64,000 nt of DNA from Hymenobacter sp. BT18 (GTDB lineage Bacteria > Bacteroidota > Bacteroidia > Cytophagales > Hymenobacteraceae), in assembly GCF_012273015.1 (NCBI RefSeq), contig NZ_CP050954.1, positions 2,954,001-3,018,000 on the forward strand, written 5' to 3'. Positions 15,707 through 24,570 of this stretch are shown piece after piece (position 1 is the stretch's first letter; each line of letters starts with the position of its first letter). A program made the position numbers and the translations under genes. The notes beneath the pieces are model-generated. The model saw nothing but the letters and a program-made list of their open reading frames with translations, made no database searches and was not told the origin of the DNA.

Positions 15707-18205
15707 ATGCTGCTATACTCTGATTTGCCGGCCTTGGTAGATGGCACGCTGCTGCAGGCCCCCACCGATCCGACCCTGGTGGTTCAGTACCTGCTGCTCG
15801 ACAGCCGCCGGGTGGGCGTAGCGGCTGGCTCGTTGTTTTTTGCCATCCGGGGTGCCCAGCACAATGGGCACCGCTACCTGCCCGAGCTCTACCAGCGCGG
15901 TGTGCGGCAGTTTGTGGTCGATAGCGCAAGTGAAATTCCGGGCGGTCCGGCTGCTTTTCCCGAAGCGGGCTTTGTGGTGGTGCCCAACAGCCTGCGGGCT
16001 TTGCAGGAGCTGGTAGCCCGCCACCGGGCGCAGTTTCGGGTGCCGGTGCTGGGCATCACCGGGTCCAATGGCAAAACCATCGTAAAGGAGTGGCTGGCCC
16101 AGATGCTGAGTCCCGATGAGCTGCTCTGCAAAAGTCCGCGCTCCTACAACTCGCAGGTGGGCGTGCCCCTGAGTGTGTGGGAGCTCAACCGCACGCACAC
16201 CTTTGGCATCTTCGAAGCGGGCATTTCGGAGCGCGGCGAAATGGCCCGGCTGGCGGCCGTCATCCAGCCCACGCTGGGCATTTTCACCAACCTGGGTACG
16301 GCCCATGATGCTGGTTTCAACTCGGCGGCCGAGAAAGTGGCGGAGAAAATGCAGCTGTTCCGCCACGTCGATACGCTGTTTTACTGCCGCGACCACGCCC
16401 TCATTCACGCCGCTGCCCAGCAGCGGTTGGATGCCAGCCGCACCTTCACGTGGAGCCGCCAGCACCCGCAGGAGGCGCACGTAGCCGTTACGGTGCTCGA
16501 AGCCACTGCCGACCGCACCGTGGTGCGCGTGGCCCAGCGCCGCCCGCTGCCGCAGGAGCACACCTTCACCGTGCCCTTCGCCGATGAGCCCTCCCTGGAA
16601 AATGCTCTGCACTGCCTGATGGTGCTGCTCTGGCGCCAGGTGGCTCCCGCCGAAATCCAGCGCCGCCTCGACCGGCTGCATCCCGTGGCTATGCGCCTGG
16701 AAATGAAGCAGGCCCTGAACGACTGCTACATCCTGGACGATACCTACAACAACGACCTGGCGGGCCTGAGTCTGGCACTGGATGCGCTGGTGCGCCAGCC
16801 CCGCCGCGGCCGCCGCACCCTCATTCTGTCCGACGTGCTGGAGTCGGGGCTGGCGGGGCCGGAGCTTTACGCCCGGGTGGCGCAGCAGCTGGCTACGCAC
16901 GGCGTGGAGCGTTTGGTGGGTATCGGGCCGGATATCAGCGCCAGCGCGGTGGCCTTCCCTGGTGTGTCGGCGGAATTTTACCCCGATACGGCGGCATTTC
17001 TGGCTGATTTCCGGCCCGACCAGTTTCGGCACGAAACCATTCTGGTGAAGGGCGCGCGGCGGTTTGGGTTTGAGCGAATCGTGGCGGTATTTCAGCAGAA
17101 AATCCACGGGACGGTGCTCGAAGTCAACCTGGATGCCCTGGTGCATAACCTGAATTTCTACCGCAGCCGCCTGCAGCCGGGCACCAAGCTGATGGTGATG
17201 GTGAAGGCGTTTGCCTACGGCAGCGGCTCCTATGAAGTGGCCAACCTGCTGCAGTTTCACCGTGCCGATTACCTAGCCGTGGCCTATGCCGATGAAGGCG
17301 TGGACTTACGCCAGCAAGGCATCAGCCTGCCGCTGATGGTGATGAACCCCTCGCCGGACTCTTTCCAGAAGCTGCGCCAGTATCATCTGGAGCCCGAAAT
17401 CTACTCTTTTGAAGCGCTGGCCGATTACTTGCGCGCCGCTCAGGATCAGCCCTTGCCCCCCATGCACCTGAAGCTGGATACCGGCATGCGGCGGCTGGGC
17501 TTTGCCGAGGAAGACCTGGAGGAGCTGTGCGCGCTATTGCAAACGCACCGCGCCCAGCTGCGCGTGGCTAGCCTACTTACGCACCTGGCCGGCGCCGACG
17601 AAGCTCAGCATAATGATTTTTCCCGTCAGCAGTTGGCCGCGTTCAGCCGGATGGCTCCGCGGCTCGAAGCCGCGCTTGGCTATTCCGTACTGAAGCACGC
17701 CCTTAACTCAGCGGGCATCATTCGGTTCCCCGACAGCCATTTTGATATGGTGCGGCTAGGCATCGGGCTGTATGGAGTAGAAGCGACCGGCCAGCAGCAG
17801 GATGCCCTGTGCCCCGTCAGTACGCTGCAAACCACGGTTTCGCAGGTGAAGACGCTAGCCCCGGGCCAGACGGTGGGCTACAGCCGCCGCGGCCAGGCTA
17901 CGGACTACGAGCGGCGCATTGCCACCCTGGCTATCGGCTACGCCGATGGGTACGACCGGCGCTTCGGCAACGGCGGGGGCGAAGTGGTCATTCGCGGGCA
18001 GCGGGCCCCCATCGTGGGCAATGTGTGCATGGATATGTGCATGGCCGACGTGACGGGCATTGCCGGCGTGCAGGCCGGCGACGTGGCCGAAGTGTTTGGC
18101 CCCCACATCCCCCTCACCGAGCTGGCCAGTCGCATCGGCACCATTCCCTATGAGCTGCTGACCAACGTGAGTGACCGGGTAAAGCGCATCTTCGTGGCGG
18201 AGTAA
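15707..18205 (+). CDS. Bifunctional MurF (UDP-MurNAc-tripeptide:D-Ala-D-Ala ligase) / alanine racemase
   Basis: A fusion of two peptidoglycan enzymes. Residues 1-460 form a Mur ligase: MurF N-domain, then the ATP loop GITGSNGKT at 116-124 and the central and C-terminal Mur domains. Residues about 470-832 form a fold-type III alanine racemase with PLP lysine Lys500 in VKAFAYGSG, catalytic Tyr725 in VGYSRRG and the substrate loop NVCMDMCMADVT. The racemase makes D-Ala and the ligase adds D-Ala-D-Ala to the UDP-tripeptide, so the fusion joins supply and use; Ddl must come from elsewhere. The second ATG (15707) is preferred over 15674. A terminator follows. Confidence 0.95.
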   Translation: MLLYSDLPALVDGTLLQAPTDPTLVVQYLLLDSRRVGVAAGSLFFAIRGAQHNGHRYLPELYQRGVRQFVVDSASEIPGGPAAFPEAGFVVVPNSLRALQELVARHRAQFRVPVLGITGSNGKTIVKEWLAQMLSPDELLCKSPRSYNSQVGVPLSVWELNRTHTFGIFEAGISERGEMARLAAVIQPTLGIFTNLGTAHDAGFNSAAEKVAEKMQLFRHVDTLFYCRDHALIHAAAQQRLDASRTFTWSRQHPQEAHVAVTVLEATADRTVVRVAQRRPLPQEHTFTVPFADEPSLENALHCLMVLLWRQVAPAEIQRRLDRLHPVAMRLEMKQALNDCYILDDTYNNDLAGLSLALDALVRQPRRGRRTLILSDVLESGLAGPELYARVAQQLATHGVERLVGIGPDISASAVAFPGVSAEFYPDTAAFLADFRPDQFRHETILVKGARRFGFERIVAVFQQKIHGTVLEVNLDALVHNLNFYRSRLQPGTKLMVMVKAFAYGSGSYEVANLLQFHRADYLAVAYADEGVDLRQQGISLPLMVMNPSPDSFQKLRQYHLEPEIYSFEALADYLRAAQDQPLPPMHLKLDTGMRRLGFAEEDLEELCALLQTHRAQLRVASLLTHLAGADEAQHNDFSRQQLAAFSRMAPRLEAALGYSVLKHALNSAGIIRFPDSHFDMVRLGIGLYGVEATGQQQDALCPVSTLQTTVSQVKTLAPGQTVGYSRRGQATDYERRIATLAIGYADGYDRRFGNGGGEVVIRGQRAPIVGNVCMDMCMADVTGIAGVQAGDVAEVFGPHIPLTELASRIGTIPYELLTNVSDRVKRIFVAE

Positions 18206-18265
18206 GTTTGGTGCTTGGTGCCGCGTGCCTTATGCTCAGGTAAAGTGTCAGCAGGGAAACTAAGA

Positions 18266-18299
18266 AAAAGGCCCCGCAACAACCGTTGCGGGGCCTTTT
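18266..18299. terminator. Bidirectional rho-independent terminator
   Basis: A perfect 15-bp stem (aaaaggccccgcaac and its inverse) with a 4-nt loop lies between the convergent murF-alr gene and the secreted-paralogue gene. It has A/T tracts on both sides, so it can serve both strands. Confidence 0.93.
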
Positions 18300-18322
18300 A
18301 CATACACTCTAAGCTCTAAGCC

Positions 18323-19222
18323 TCAGTCCTTGTACATATCCACCGAGGCCTTGATCATGGCGTTGTAGCGCTGGCCGTTGTTGGCAAGGGTAATGAGCGT
18401 CCAGCCCCGGCCAATAGTGTAGTTCCAGGTACGGCTTTCCTTGAACTCGAAGGTGGGGCGCAGAATCTGGCCGTAGGGCGTGTAGGAGTCCATGAAGTTG
18501 GTGGTGTAGAACTTGTCGCCGCTCACAATCCACTCCATAGCCACGTAAAAACCATCTTCGGGCGCTACAATGTTGTAAGCGGCCAGATCAATGGTAAACC
18601 ACTGCCCACCACCGGGCGCCGACACGACCACGTTTTCCGTCAGCAGGTCGGTATTGGGCGAGCTGTAGTTGCCATCGGCCTTGTAGATGCGCACCCGGAA
18701 TGGCTCCCGCGGGAAGCCGCTTTCGCTCAGGAAAAACGACACGGAGCGAATCAGGCCAAGCTTTTTGCTTTTGTCGTTCTTCACCCAGAACGCGTACTGG
18801 CTGCCAGGCATACCCTGGATCATCCCGTCGCCCGGGGTGTTGGTGCGGGCGCCCATTTCCAGCTCTTTTACTTTGCTGGCCGTGATGTTCACGTTTTCCA
18901 GCACAATGTTTTGCTTGGGCACCTCAATGATGAGTTCATCCATTTTGGTGCCTTTCTTTACCAGCAAGGCCGTGCGCTTGTAGCCCAGGGCCATAATGAT
19001 CAGGGAGTCGGTGGCGTTCTTGTCGGGCATGGGCAGCTGGAAGAAGCCGTACTCGTTGGTAAGTGCCCCGGCTTGCTCTTCCTTCAGGCCAATGGAGGCG
19101 AAGGAAATCGGCTCCTTTGTTTTCTGATCTACCACCCGGCCGGAAATACGGTTGGCCTGCGCGAAGCTGAGGGCGGGCAGCAGTAAAAACAAAGCAAATA
19201 AAAGAAGTACGCGTTGCTGCAT
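18323..19222 (-). CDS. Secreted carboxypeptidase-regulatory-like domain protein, paralogue A
   Basis: A 299-residue exported protein. The signal peptide MQQRVLLLFALF...LSFAQA is followed by a CarboxypepD_reg-like domain (about residues 25-105, with ISGRVVDQKTKEPISFASIGL). The C-terminal beta-rich region contains FPREPFRVRIYKADG and a closing FEFKESRTWNYTIGRGW segment. There is no transmembrane barrel and no type IX C-terminal sorting signal that I can recognise. It is closely similar along its whole length to the next gene (19404-20306), so the pair is a tandem duplication. The function is not known; envelope or surface location is inferred from the signal peptide. Confidence 0.8.
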   Translation of the reverse strand: MQQRVLLLFALFLLLPALSFAQANRISGRVVDQKTKEPISFASIGLKEEQAGALTNEYGFFQLPMPDKNATDSLIIMALGYKRTALLVKKGTKMDELIIEVPKQNIVLENVNITASKVKELEMGARTNTPGDGMIQGMPGSQYAFWVKNDKSKKLGLIRSVSFFLSESGFPREPFRVRIYKADGNYSSPNTDLLTENVVVSAPGGGQWFTIDLAAYNIVAPEDGFYVAMEWIVSGDKFYTTNFMDSYTPYGQILRPTFEFKESRTWNYTIGRGWTLITLANNGQRYNAMIKASVDMYKD

Positions 19223-19344
19223 AGGTCAGGGTTTACTTCCCAAAAATACAATGAGTTCCGACAACTTCCACGGGACGGAACGTTGGGAAGATTTTTTCAG
19301 GCTTGGGTGGTGGCATCAGCGGCGCTGGGCGTTAATTAAGAAGC

Positions 19345-19382
19345 CGCCGCTTCGCCGGACTTAATCCGGAAAAGCGGCGGCC
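19345..19382 (-). terminator. Two-tier hairpin between the tandem paralogues
   Basis: The outer arms gccgccgctt/aagcggcggc enclose an inner ccgga/tccgg stem, 21 bp downstream of the stop of paralogue B on the minus strand. A GC-rich terminator is likely although the U-tract is weak. Confidence 0.65.
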
Positions 19383-19403
19383 AACCCAAGCAATACCGGG
19401 CAT

Positions 19404-20306
19404 TTACTTAATCATGTCTACTTCCGCCTTAATCATGGCGTTGTAGTATTTGCCGTTGTTGACCAGCGTAATCAGGCTCCAGCCCTTGCCGATGCTATAG
19501 TTCCAGGTGCGACTTTCCTTAAACTCGAAGGTGGGACGCATGATCTGGCCGTAGGGCGTGTAGTTGTCAGCGAAGTTGGTGGTGTAGAACTTGTCGCCGC
19601 TTACTACCCACTCCATAGCTACGAAGAAGCCTTCTTCCGGCGCTGGGATATTGTAGGTCGTCAGGTCGATGGTGTACCACTGCCCGCCACCGGGGGCCGA
19701 CACGACCACGTTTTCCGTCAGCAGGTCGGTGTTGGGGGAGTTGTAGTCACCGTCGGCCTTGTACAGGCGCACGCGGAACGGCTCCCGCGGAAAGCCGTGC
19801 TCCCCGATATAGAAGGACACGGACCGGATGTTGCCGAGTTTTTTGCCTTTGTCGTTTTTCACGAAGAAAGCGTACTGGCTGCCGGGCTGGCCCTGAATCA
19901 TGCCCTCACCGGGCGTGGCCGTCTTAGAGCCGAGAGCCAGGTCTTTCACCTTGCCGCCCTCCACGGTTACGCCCTTCAGCTCGATTACCCGCTTCACCAC
20001 CTCCACGGAAATGTCTTCCATCTTGGTACCGCGCTTCACGGGAATCGTTTTGCGGAAGTAACCCAGCGCAATAACGACCAGGGAGTCAGACTCATTTTTC
20101 TCTGGCATGGCAATCTGGAAAAAGCCATACTCGTTGGTAAGCACCCCGGTTTGCTCTTCTTTCAGCCCGATGGAAGAGAAGGGAATTGGCTCCTTCGTCT
20201 TGGAGTCCACGATGCGGCCGGTGATGCGGTTCTCGGTGCTTTGGGCGGAAAGCAGCAGGGGTGAGAACAGGAAAAAGGCTAGGAGGAAAAGTAGACGTTG
20301 TTGCAT
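19404..20306 (-). CDS. Secreted carboxypeptidase-regulatory-like domain protein, paralogue B
   Basis: Paralogue of the gene at 18323-19222, sharing order and motifs throughout (ITGRIVDSKTKEPIPFSSIGL, FPREPFRVRLYKADG, FEFKESRTWNYSIGKGW). The start is set at the ATG at 20306 (MQQRLLFLLAFFLF), which aligns with its paralogue's start; an upstream ATG at 20327 adds seven residues. It has a signal peptide, a CarboxypepD_reg-like domain and a C-terminal beta-rich domain. The two genes are separated by a hairpin and about 180 bp, so they are probably transcribed separately. The most divergent stretch is about residues 85-130 (HVT-like strands after the first domain). Confidence 0.8.
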   Translation of the reverse strand: MQQRLLFLLAFFLFSPLLLSAQSTENRITGRIVDSKTKEPIPFSSIGLKEEQTGVLTNEYGFFQIAMPEKNESDSLVVIALGYFRKTIPVKRGTKMEDISVEVVKRVIELKGVTVEGGKVKDLALGSKTATPGEGMIQGQPGSQYAFFVKNDKGKKLGNIRSVSFYIGEHGFPREPFRVRLYKADGDYNSPNTDLLTENVVVSAPGGGQWYTIDLTTYNIPAPEEGFFVAMEWVVSGDKFYTTNFADNYTPYGQIMRPTFEFKESRTWNYSIGKGWSLITLVNNGKYYNAMIKAEVDMIK

Positions 20307-20456
20307 ACGTGTTCGAGTGTATGTCAAAAATACAACAAAAACCCTAATTGTAAAGCTATAATCTGTGTTTGTTTATAAACAACAATTCCATTTCGGAAAA
20401 GTACTACCTATAGCTCAGCGGTAATTGCGGGGATTGGGGACAAAGATATTCCGTGC

Positions 20457-20487
20457 TTGGCCGAAACCCAAATGGGGTGTACCTTTG
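20457..20487 (+). promoter_or_regulatory. Promoter candidate for feoAB
   Basis: The -33 ttg (20457-20459) and -7 tacctttg (20480-20487) are separated by 20 nt, an excellent match to the Bacteroidetes sigma-ABfr type promoter. It lies 27 bp before the feoA ATG. I could not identify a convincing Fur box by eye. Confidence 0.65.
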
Positions 20488-20513
20488 TTTAAATCGAGTC
20501 TAAATAGCTTGCC

Positions 20514-20777
20514 ATGTCTGCCCGCCCTGCTCCCGCCCTTACCACTCCCCGAAGCGTCAAAGACCTTGGCATGGGCGAAGCCGGGACCATTTGCTGCCTG
20601 AAAGACCCGGAAATGGCGCTGAAACTCCTGGAAATGGGCTGCATTCCCGGCACCCGCATCCGGCTCAACAGTCGGGCGCCCCTGGGCTGCCCTATCACGG
20701 TGATGGTGGGCGACGGCGAAGACTATACCCTTTCGCTGCGCGTCACCGAAGCAGCCACCATTTTGCTGAAGGAGTAG
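20514..20777 (+). CDS. feoA: FeoA family ferrous iron transport protein
   Basis: An 87-residue cytoplasmic SH3-like FeoA domain protein. Hallmarks are LLEMGCIPGTRIRLNSRAP (about residues 39-57), GDGEDYTLSLRV and the closing ATILLKE. FeoA assists the FeoB ferrous-iron permease. ATG at 20514 with no upstream gene in the same operon. Its TAG is 9 bp from the feoB ATG, so the two form a bicistronic unit driven by the promoter just upstream. Length and context both support the call. Confidence 0.93.
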   Translation: MSARPAPALTTPRSVKDLGMGEAGTICCLKDPEMALKLLEMGCIPGTRIRLNSRAPLGCPITVMVGDGEDYTLSLRVTEAATILLKE

Positions 20778-20786
20778 CCATTGGAT

Positions 20787-22970
20787 ATGGCCAGTGTTGA
20801 TCTGATTACCAGCCGGGCCGGCACGGCCGTAGCGGCTGCCGCGCTGGAAACTGCCGCCGGTCGGCAGCCCGGTGCCATCACCCGCATTGCCCTGATCGGT
20901 AATCCGAACTCCGGCAAGTCGTCGTTGTTCAACCAGCTCACGGGCCTGAACCAGAAGGTTGGCAACTTCCCCGGGGTAACGGTAGACCGCAAAACCGGCG
21001 TGGCGCAGATTACGCCGGGCATGCGGGCCGAAATCATTGACCTGCCGGGTACTTACTCGCTTTATCCCAAAAGCCTGGACGAGAAGGTTATTACCGACCT
21101 GCTCTACGACAAAACGTCCCAGCAGTACCCCGACTTCGTCGTCATCACGGCCGATGCCAGCAACCTGCGGCGCAACCTGCTGCTGTTTACCCAGCTGGCC
21201 GATCTGGGCCTGCCCGCCGTGCTGGCCCTGAACATGATGGACGTGGCCGAGCAGCACGGCGTGAAGATTGACATTCAGGCGTTGCAGCGGGAGCTGGGCG
21301 TGCCCGTCATTCCGATGAATGCCCGCAAGGGAATTGGCGTGGCGGCCCTCAAAATTGTGATGGCGCAGCAGCTGGATGCTCCGGCCGTGCAGTTCTACGC
21401 CCCCGACGAGGCGCTGCTGCCCATGATCCGGCAGATCCGCTACTACTTCAACCTGCACAACGACTACCTGGCCCTGCACTATGCGCACCAGTACCGGCAG
21501 ATTAGTTTCCTTTCGGCCGATGACAAGGCCTACATTGGGGAGCTGGTGGAGCAGTACGGGTTTGAGCCCACGCCCCGGCAGGCTCAGGAAACCATCGACC
21601 GGTACGCCCGCATCAACGACATCCTGCTGGACACCGTGTCGGTGACGCGCACGGAGCGCAAGGAGCCGTATAGTAACCGCCTCGACCGGGTACTCACGCA
21701 CCGGGTGTGGGGCTACCTGATTTTCTTTGGGGTGCTGTTTCTGATGTTTCAAGCGGTATTCGCCTGGGCCAGCTACCCCATGGATTTGATTGATGAGGGC
21801 ATTGCGTTCATCAACAGTCTTATCCAAACCAATTTTGATGGGCCCCTTATCAACCTGCTTACGGAGGGTGTACTGGCCGGACTAGGTGGGGTGCTCATGT
21901 TCGTGCCGCAGATTGCCTTGCTGTTTGCCTTCATTGCCGTGCTCGAGGAAACCGGCTACATGGCCCGGGTCACGTTCATGATGGACAAGATCATGCGCAA
22001 GTTCGGGCTCAACGGCAAAAGTGTAGTGCCGCTGATTTCCGGGGTAGCCTGCGCGGTACCGGCCATTATGAGTGCCCGCACCATCGAAAACTGGAAGGAC
22101 CGCATCATCACCATTTTCGTCACGCCGCTCATGTCGTGCTCGGCCCGTATTCCTATCTATACGGTGCTTATTGGCCTGGTGGTGCCGGATGAGCCGGTAT
22201 TGGGCATCTTCAACCTGCGCGGCATTGCTTTGATGGGCCTCTACCTGCTGGGGTTCTTCGCGGCTATTTTCTCGGCCCTGGCCATGAAGCTGCTGCTCAA
22301 GACCAAGGAGCGGAGCTACTTTATCATGGAGTTTCCGGTGTACCGCTGGCCACGCTGGAAAAACGTGGGCATCACCATCGTGGAAAAGGTGAAGACCTTT
22401 GTTTTTCAGGCGGGCAAGGTGATTGTGGCCATATCGGTTATTCTGTGGGTGCTGGCTTCCTTTGGCCCCGGCGACACCCTGGAAAAGGCCGAAGCGCAGG
22501 TGCGGCAGCAGGCCGTGGCCCAGGGCACCCCTGCCGCCGAAGCCGACATGCAGGTGGCCGCCATTCGACTTGAAAACTCCTACGCGGGCGTTTTTGGCCG
22601 CGCGCTGGAGCCTGGCATCCGCCCCTTGGGCTTCGACTGGAAAATTGGCATTGCCCTGCTCACCTCGTTTGCGGCCCGGGAAGTTTTTGTGGGCACCATC
22701 TCCACTATTTACAGCGTGGGTCAGGACGCGGATATGCGCACCGTGCAGCAAAAGCTGGCGTTGGCCAAAGACGTGAATGGGCAGCCGTTTTTCACCACGG
22801 CCCGGTCGGCTTCCCTGCTGGTGTTCTACGTGTTTGCCATGCAGTGCATGAGCACCCTGGCTACCACCTACCGCGAAACCAAAGGCTGGAAGTGGCCCCT
22901 GCTGCAAATGTTTTACATGACGGGGCTGGCGTACTTCTCGGCCCTGCTAGTGTATCAGGTACTGAAATAG
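20787..22970 (+). CDS. feoB: Ferrous iron transport protein B
   Basis: Inner-membrane Fe(II) transporter with an N-terminal G domain. G1 is GNPNSGKSS at residues 39-47, followed by G2/G3 (DLPGTYSLYP) and G4 (NMMDVAE). After the helical GDI-like spacer come two Gate/FeoB_C membrane modules, with the signatures PLISGVACAVPAIMSART and TPLMSCSARIPIY carrying the conserved cysteines. The length of 727 residues is typical. The ATG at 20787 is used; a TTG two codons upstream is unlikely. Its 3' end is only 8 bp from the convergent methyltransferase gene, with no terminator between them. Confidence 0.97.
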   Translation: MASVDLITSRAGTAVAAAALETAAGRQPGAITRIALIGNPNSGKSSLFNQLTGLNQKVGNFPGVTVDRKTGVAQITPGMRAEIIDLPGTYSLYPKSLDEKVITDLLYDKTSQQYPDFVVITADASNLRRNLLLFTQLADLGLPAVLALNMMDVAEQHGVKIDIQALQRELGVPVIPMNARKGIGVAALKIVMAQQLDAPAVQFYAPDEALLPMIRQIRYYFNLHNDYLALHYAHQYRQISFLSADDKAYIGELVEQYGFEPTPRQAQETIDRYARINDILLDTVSVTRTERKEPYSNRLDRVLTHRVWGYLIFFGVLFLMFQAVFAWASYPMDLIDEGIAFINSLIQTNFDGPLINLLTEGVLAGLGGVLMFVPQIALLFAFIAVLEETGYMARVTFMMDKIMRKFGLNGKSVVPLISGVACAVPAIMSARTIENWKDRIITIFVTPLMSCSARIPIYTVLIGLVVPDEPVLGIFNLRGIALMGLYLLGFFAAIFSALAMKLLLKTKERSYFIMEFPVYRWPRWKNVGITIVEKVKTFVFQAGKVIVAISVILWVLASFGPGDTLEKAEAQVRQQAVAQGTPAAEADMQVAAIRLENSYAGVFGRALEPGIRPLGFDWKIGIALLTSFAAREVFVGTISTIYSVGQDADMRTVQQKLALAKDVNGQPFFTTARSASLLVFYVFAMQCMSTLATTYRETKGWKWPLLQMFYMTGLAYFSALLVYQVLK

Positions 22971-22978
22971 CCGGCTCC

Positions 22979-23689
22979 CTACAGGCCTATTAGAAACACG
23001 GCTGGCTGCTTGTGCAGATCGGGCGGCCCCACTTTTTTCCAGCCCGCAACGGTATCCGTACGCACATATTCGGTAGGAGCCGTGAGGTTGGCGGCAAGGC
23101 AAAGGCGCGTGTTGGGGTGCAGGTTCGCCAGCAGATCTTCTACCAGCTGCATGTTGCGGTAAGGCGTTTCGATGAACAGCTGGGTCTGGTGCAGCGTTTG
23201 GGCTAATTTTTCCAGGTGCTTGATAGTGGCCCCGCGCCGGCCTCGCTCAATGGGCAGGTAACCGTGAAAGGTAAAGCTCTGCCCGTTCATGCCCGAGGCC
23301 ATCAGGGCCAGCAGCAGGGAGGAAGGGCCTACCAGCGGTACTACCCGTACGCCAAGCTGGTGCGCGGCCTTAGCCAACTCGGCCCCGGGGTCGGCAATGC
23401 CCGGGCAGCCGGCCTCCGAAATCACGCCGGCGTCCTGGCCGGCCACCACCAGCTTTAGCGCGGCCTGAATCTGGCTGGGCGAACTGTCTTTGTCGATAAC
23501 GGTGATTTGCAGCTCCTCGATTACCTGCCCGGGCGCGGCTAGCTTAATAAAGCGCCGGGCTGTGCGGGCATTCTCTACCAGAAAATAGCGCAGCTGAGCA
23601 ATACACGCCGTCACCTGGGCGGGCAGGACCTGAGCCAGGGTATCGTCGGCCAGCGTAGTAGGGATAAGGTAGAGGATGCCGGGCTTCAC
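22979..23689 (-). CDS. SAM-dependent methyltransferase, tetrapyrrole-methylase fold (RsmI-related)
   Basis: A tetrapyrrole methylase-fold protein of the COG0313 group, related to the 16S rRNA cytidine-1402 2'-O-methyltransferase RsmI. The motif AGVISEAGCPGIADPG (about residues 83-98) is the RsmI-type SAM loop, and VPLVGPSSLLLALMASG follows. The N-terminus KPGILYLIPTTL suggests the GTG at 23689 as the start; a TTG at 23704 is the alternative. The protein is about 236 residues, shorter than canonical RsmI (about 280). Many Bacteroidetes have this second, shorter paralogue, whose target is not established, so I avoid the rsmI symbol. Confidence 0.85.
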   Translation of the reverse strand: MKPGILYLIPTTLADDTLAQVLPAQVTACIAQLRYFLVENARTARRFIKLAAPGQVIEELQITVIDKDSSPSQIQAALKLVVAGQDAGVISEAGCPGIADPGAELAKAAHQLGVRVVPLVGPSSLLLALMASGMNGQSFTFHGYLPIERGRRGATIKHLEKLAQTLHQTQLFIETPYRNMQLVEDLLANLHPNTRLCLAANLTAPTEYVRTDTVAGWKKVGPPDLHKQPAVFLIGL

Positions 23690-23757
23690 GGAGAAGAGGA
23701 ACAAATAATAAGAAGGCTTACCGCTTGGTCAGCCAAAGAAAACGGGGCCTATAAGGT

Positions 23758-24537
23758 CTATTGGCGGACAAATGCTTCTACCAACCCAAACACCTCATCG
23801 GGCTTTTCGGCGTGTACCCAGTGCCCGGCATCCACAATGGTTTCGACCTGGGAATTGGGGAACAGGGCCGGAATGGCGTAGAGCTTATCCTCCGCGTTGA
23901 TGTAGTCGGACTTGCCGCCGCGGATGAACAGGGCCGGTTTGAGAAAGGGCTGGGTGTCGGTTATGGCCTCACCGACGGCAGCCATCTGGGCCGTAAGCGC
24001 GGCCAGGTTTTGGCGCCAGGCAAAGGAGTTATCTTCGCGGCGGTAGAGGTTTTTCAGCAGAAATTGCCGCACGCCGGGCTGGGGAATGTGCACGGCCAGG
24101 GCGTCGTCGGCCTGCTGGCGGTTTTGAATGGTCGTTAAATCCACGGCATTCAGCCCGGCCAGAATATCGTCCTGGTGGCGCATATCCGAGAGGCGGGGGG
24201 CAATATCGAGCACAATAAGGCGGGCCAGTCGCTCGGGGTAGTCGAGGGCGAAGCGCATGGCTACTTTGCCGCCCATGCTATGGCCCAGCAAGGTAGTATC
24301 GGCGGGCAGCTCTAGCTGATCGAAGAGGCCCAGCACATCCTGGCTCATCAGGGCGTAGGAGTGCTCGGGAGAGTGAGGCGAGCGGCCGTGGTTGCGCAAG
24401 TCCACCACGATTACCCGAAACTCCTCCGACCAGCGCCGCGCCAGCGTTTGCCAGTTATCAAGCGTGCCAAACAAGCCGTGGAGGATAACAAGGGGGCGGC
24501 CGGCGCCAAGCTCGCGGTAGTGAAGGGGCAGTATCAT
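23758..24537 (-). CDS. Alpha/beta hydrolase (YbfF-like esterase)
   Basis: A 259-residue alpha/beta-fold hydrolase. The oxyanion region is ILHGLFGTLDNWQ (residues 18-30), the nucleophile elbow is GHSMGG (Ser in the GxSxG turn near residue 97), and the acid/histidine end is GHWVHAEKPDEV near residues 240-251. The sequence resembles the YbfF esterase group. No signal peptide, so it is cytoplasmic. ATG at 24537. It runs in the same direction as the RsmI-like gene, 68 bp apart, possibly cotranscribed. The substrate is unknown. Confidence 0.88.
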   Translation of the reverse strand: MILPLHYRELGAGRPLVILHGLFGTLDNWQTLARRWSEEFRVIVVDLRNHGRSPHSPEHSYALMSQDVLGLFDQLELPADTTLLGHSMGGKVAMRFALDYPERLARLIVLDIAPRLSDMRHQDDILAGLNAVDLTTIQNRQQADDALAVHIPQPGVRQFLLKNLYRREDNSFAWRQNLAALTAQMAAVGEAITDTQPFLKPALFIRGGKSDYINAEDKLYAIPALFPNSQVETIVDAGHWVHAEKPDEVFGLVEAFVRQ

Positions 24538-24570
24538 AGTAAGTGCAAAGATGCAGCCCCGGGGCCGAAC

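Noticed and set aside
15713-17260. Long minus-strand open frame of about 515 codons across murF-alr
   Set aside because: Antisense to a clear MurF-alanine racemase fusion with all catalytic motifs; the antisense product is His/Gln/Arg-rich without domains, a typical shadow in GC-rich DNA.
20415-22907. Long minus-strand open frames across feoAB
   Set aside because: Antisense shadows of FeoA/FeoB, with low-complexity Gln/His/Arg-rich translations and no recognisable domain.
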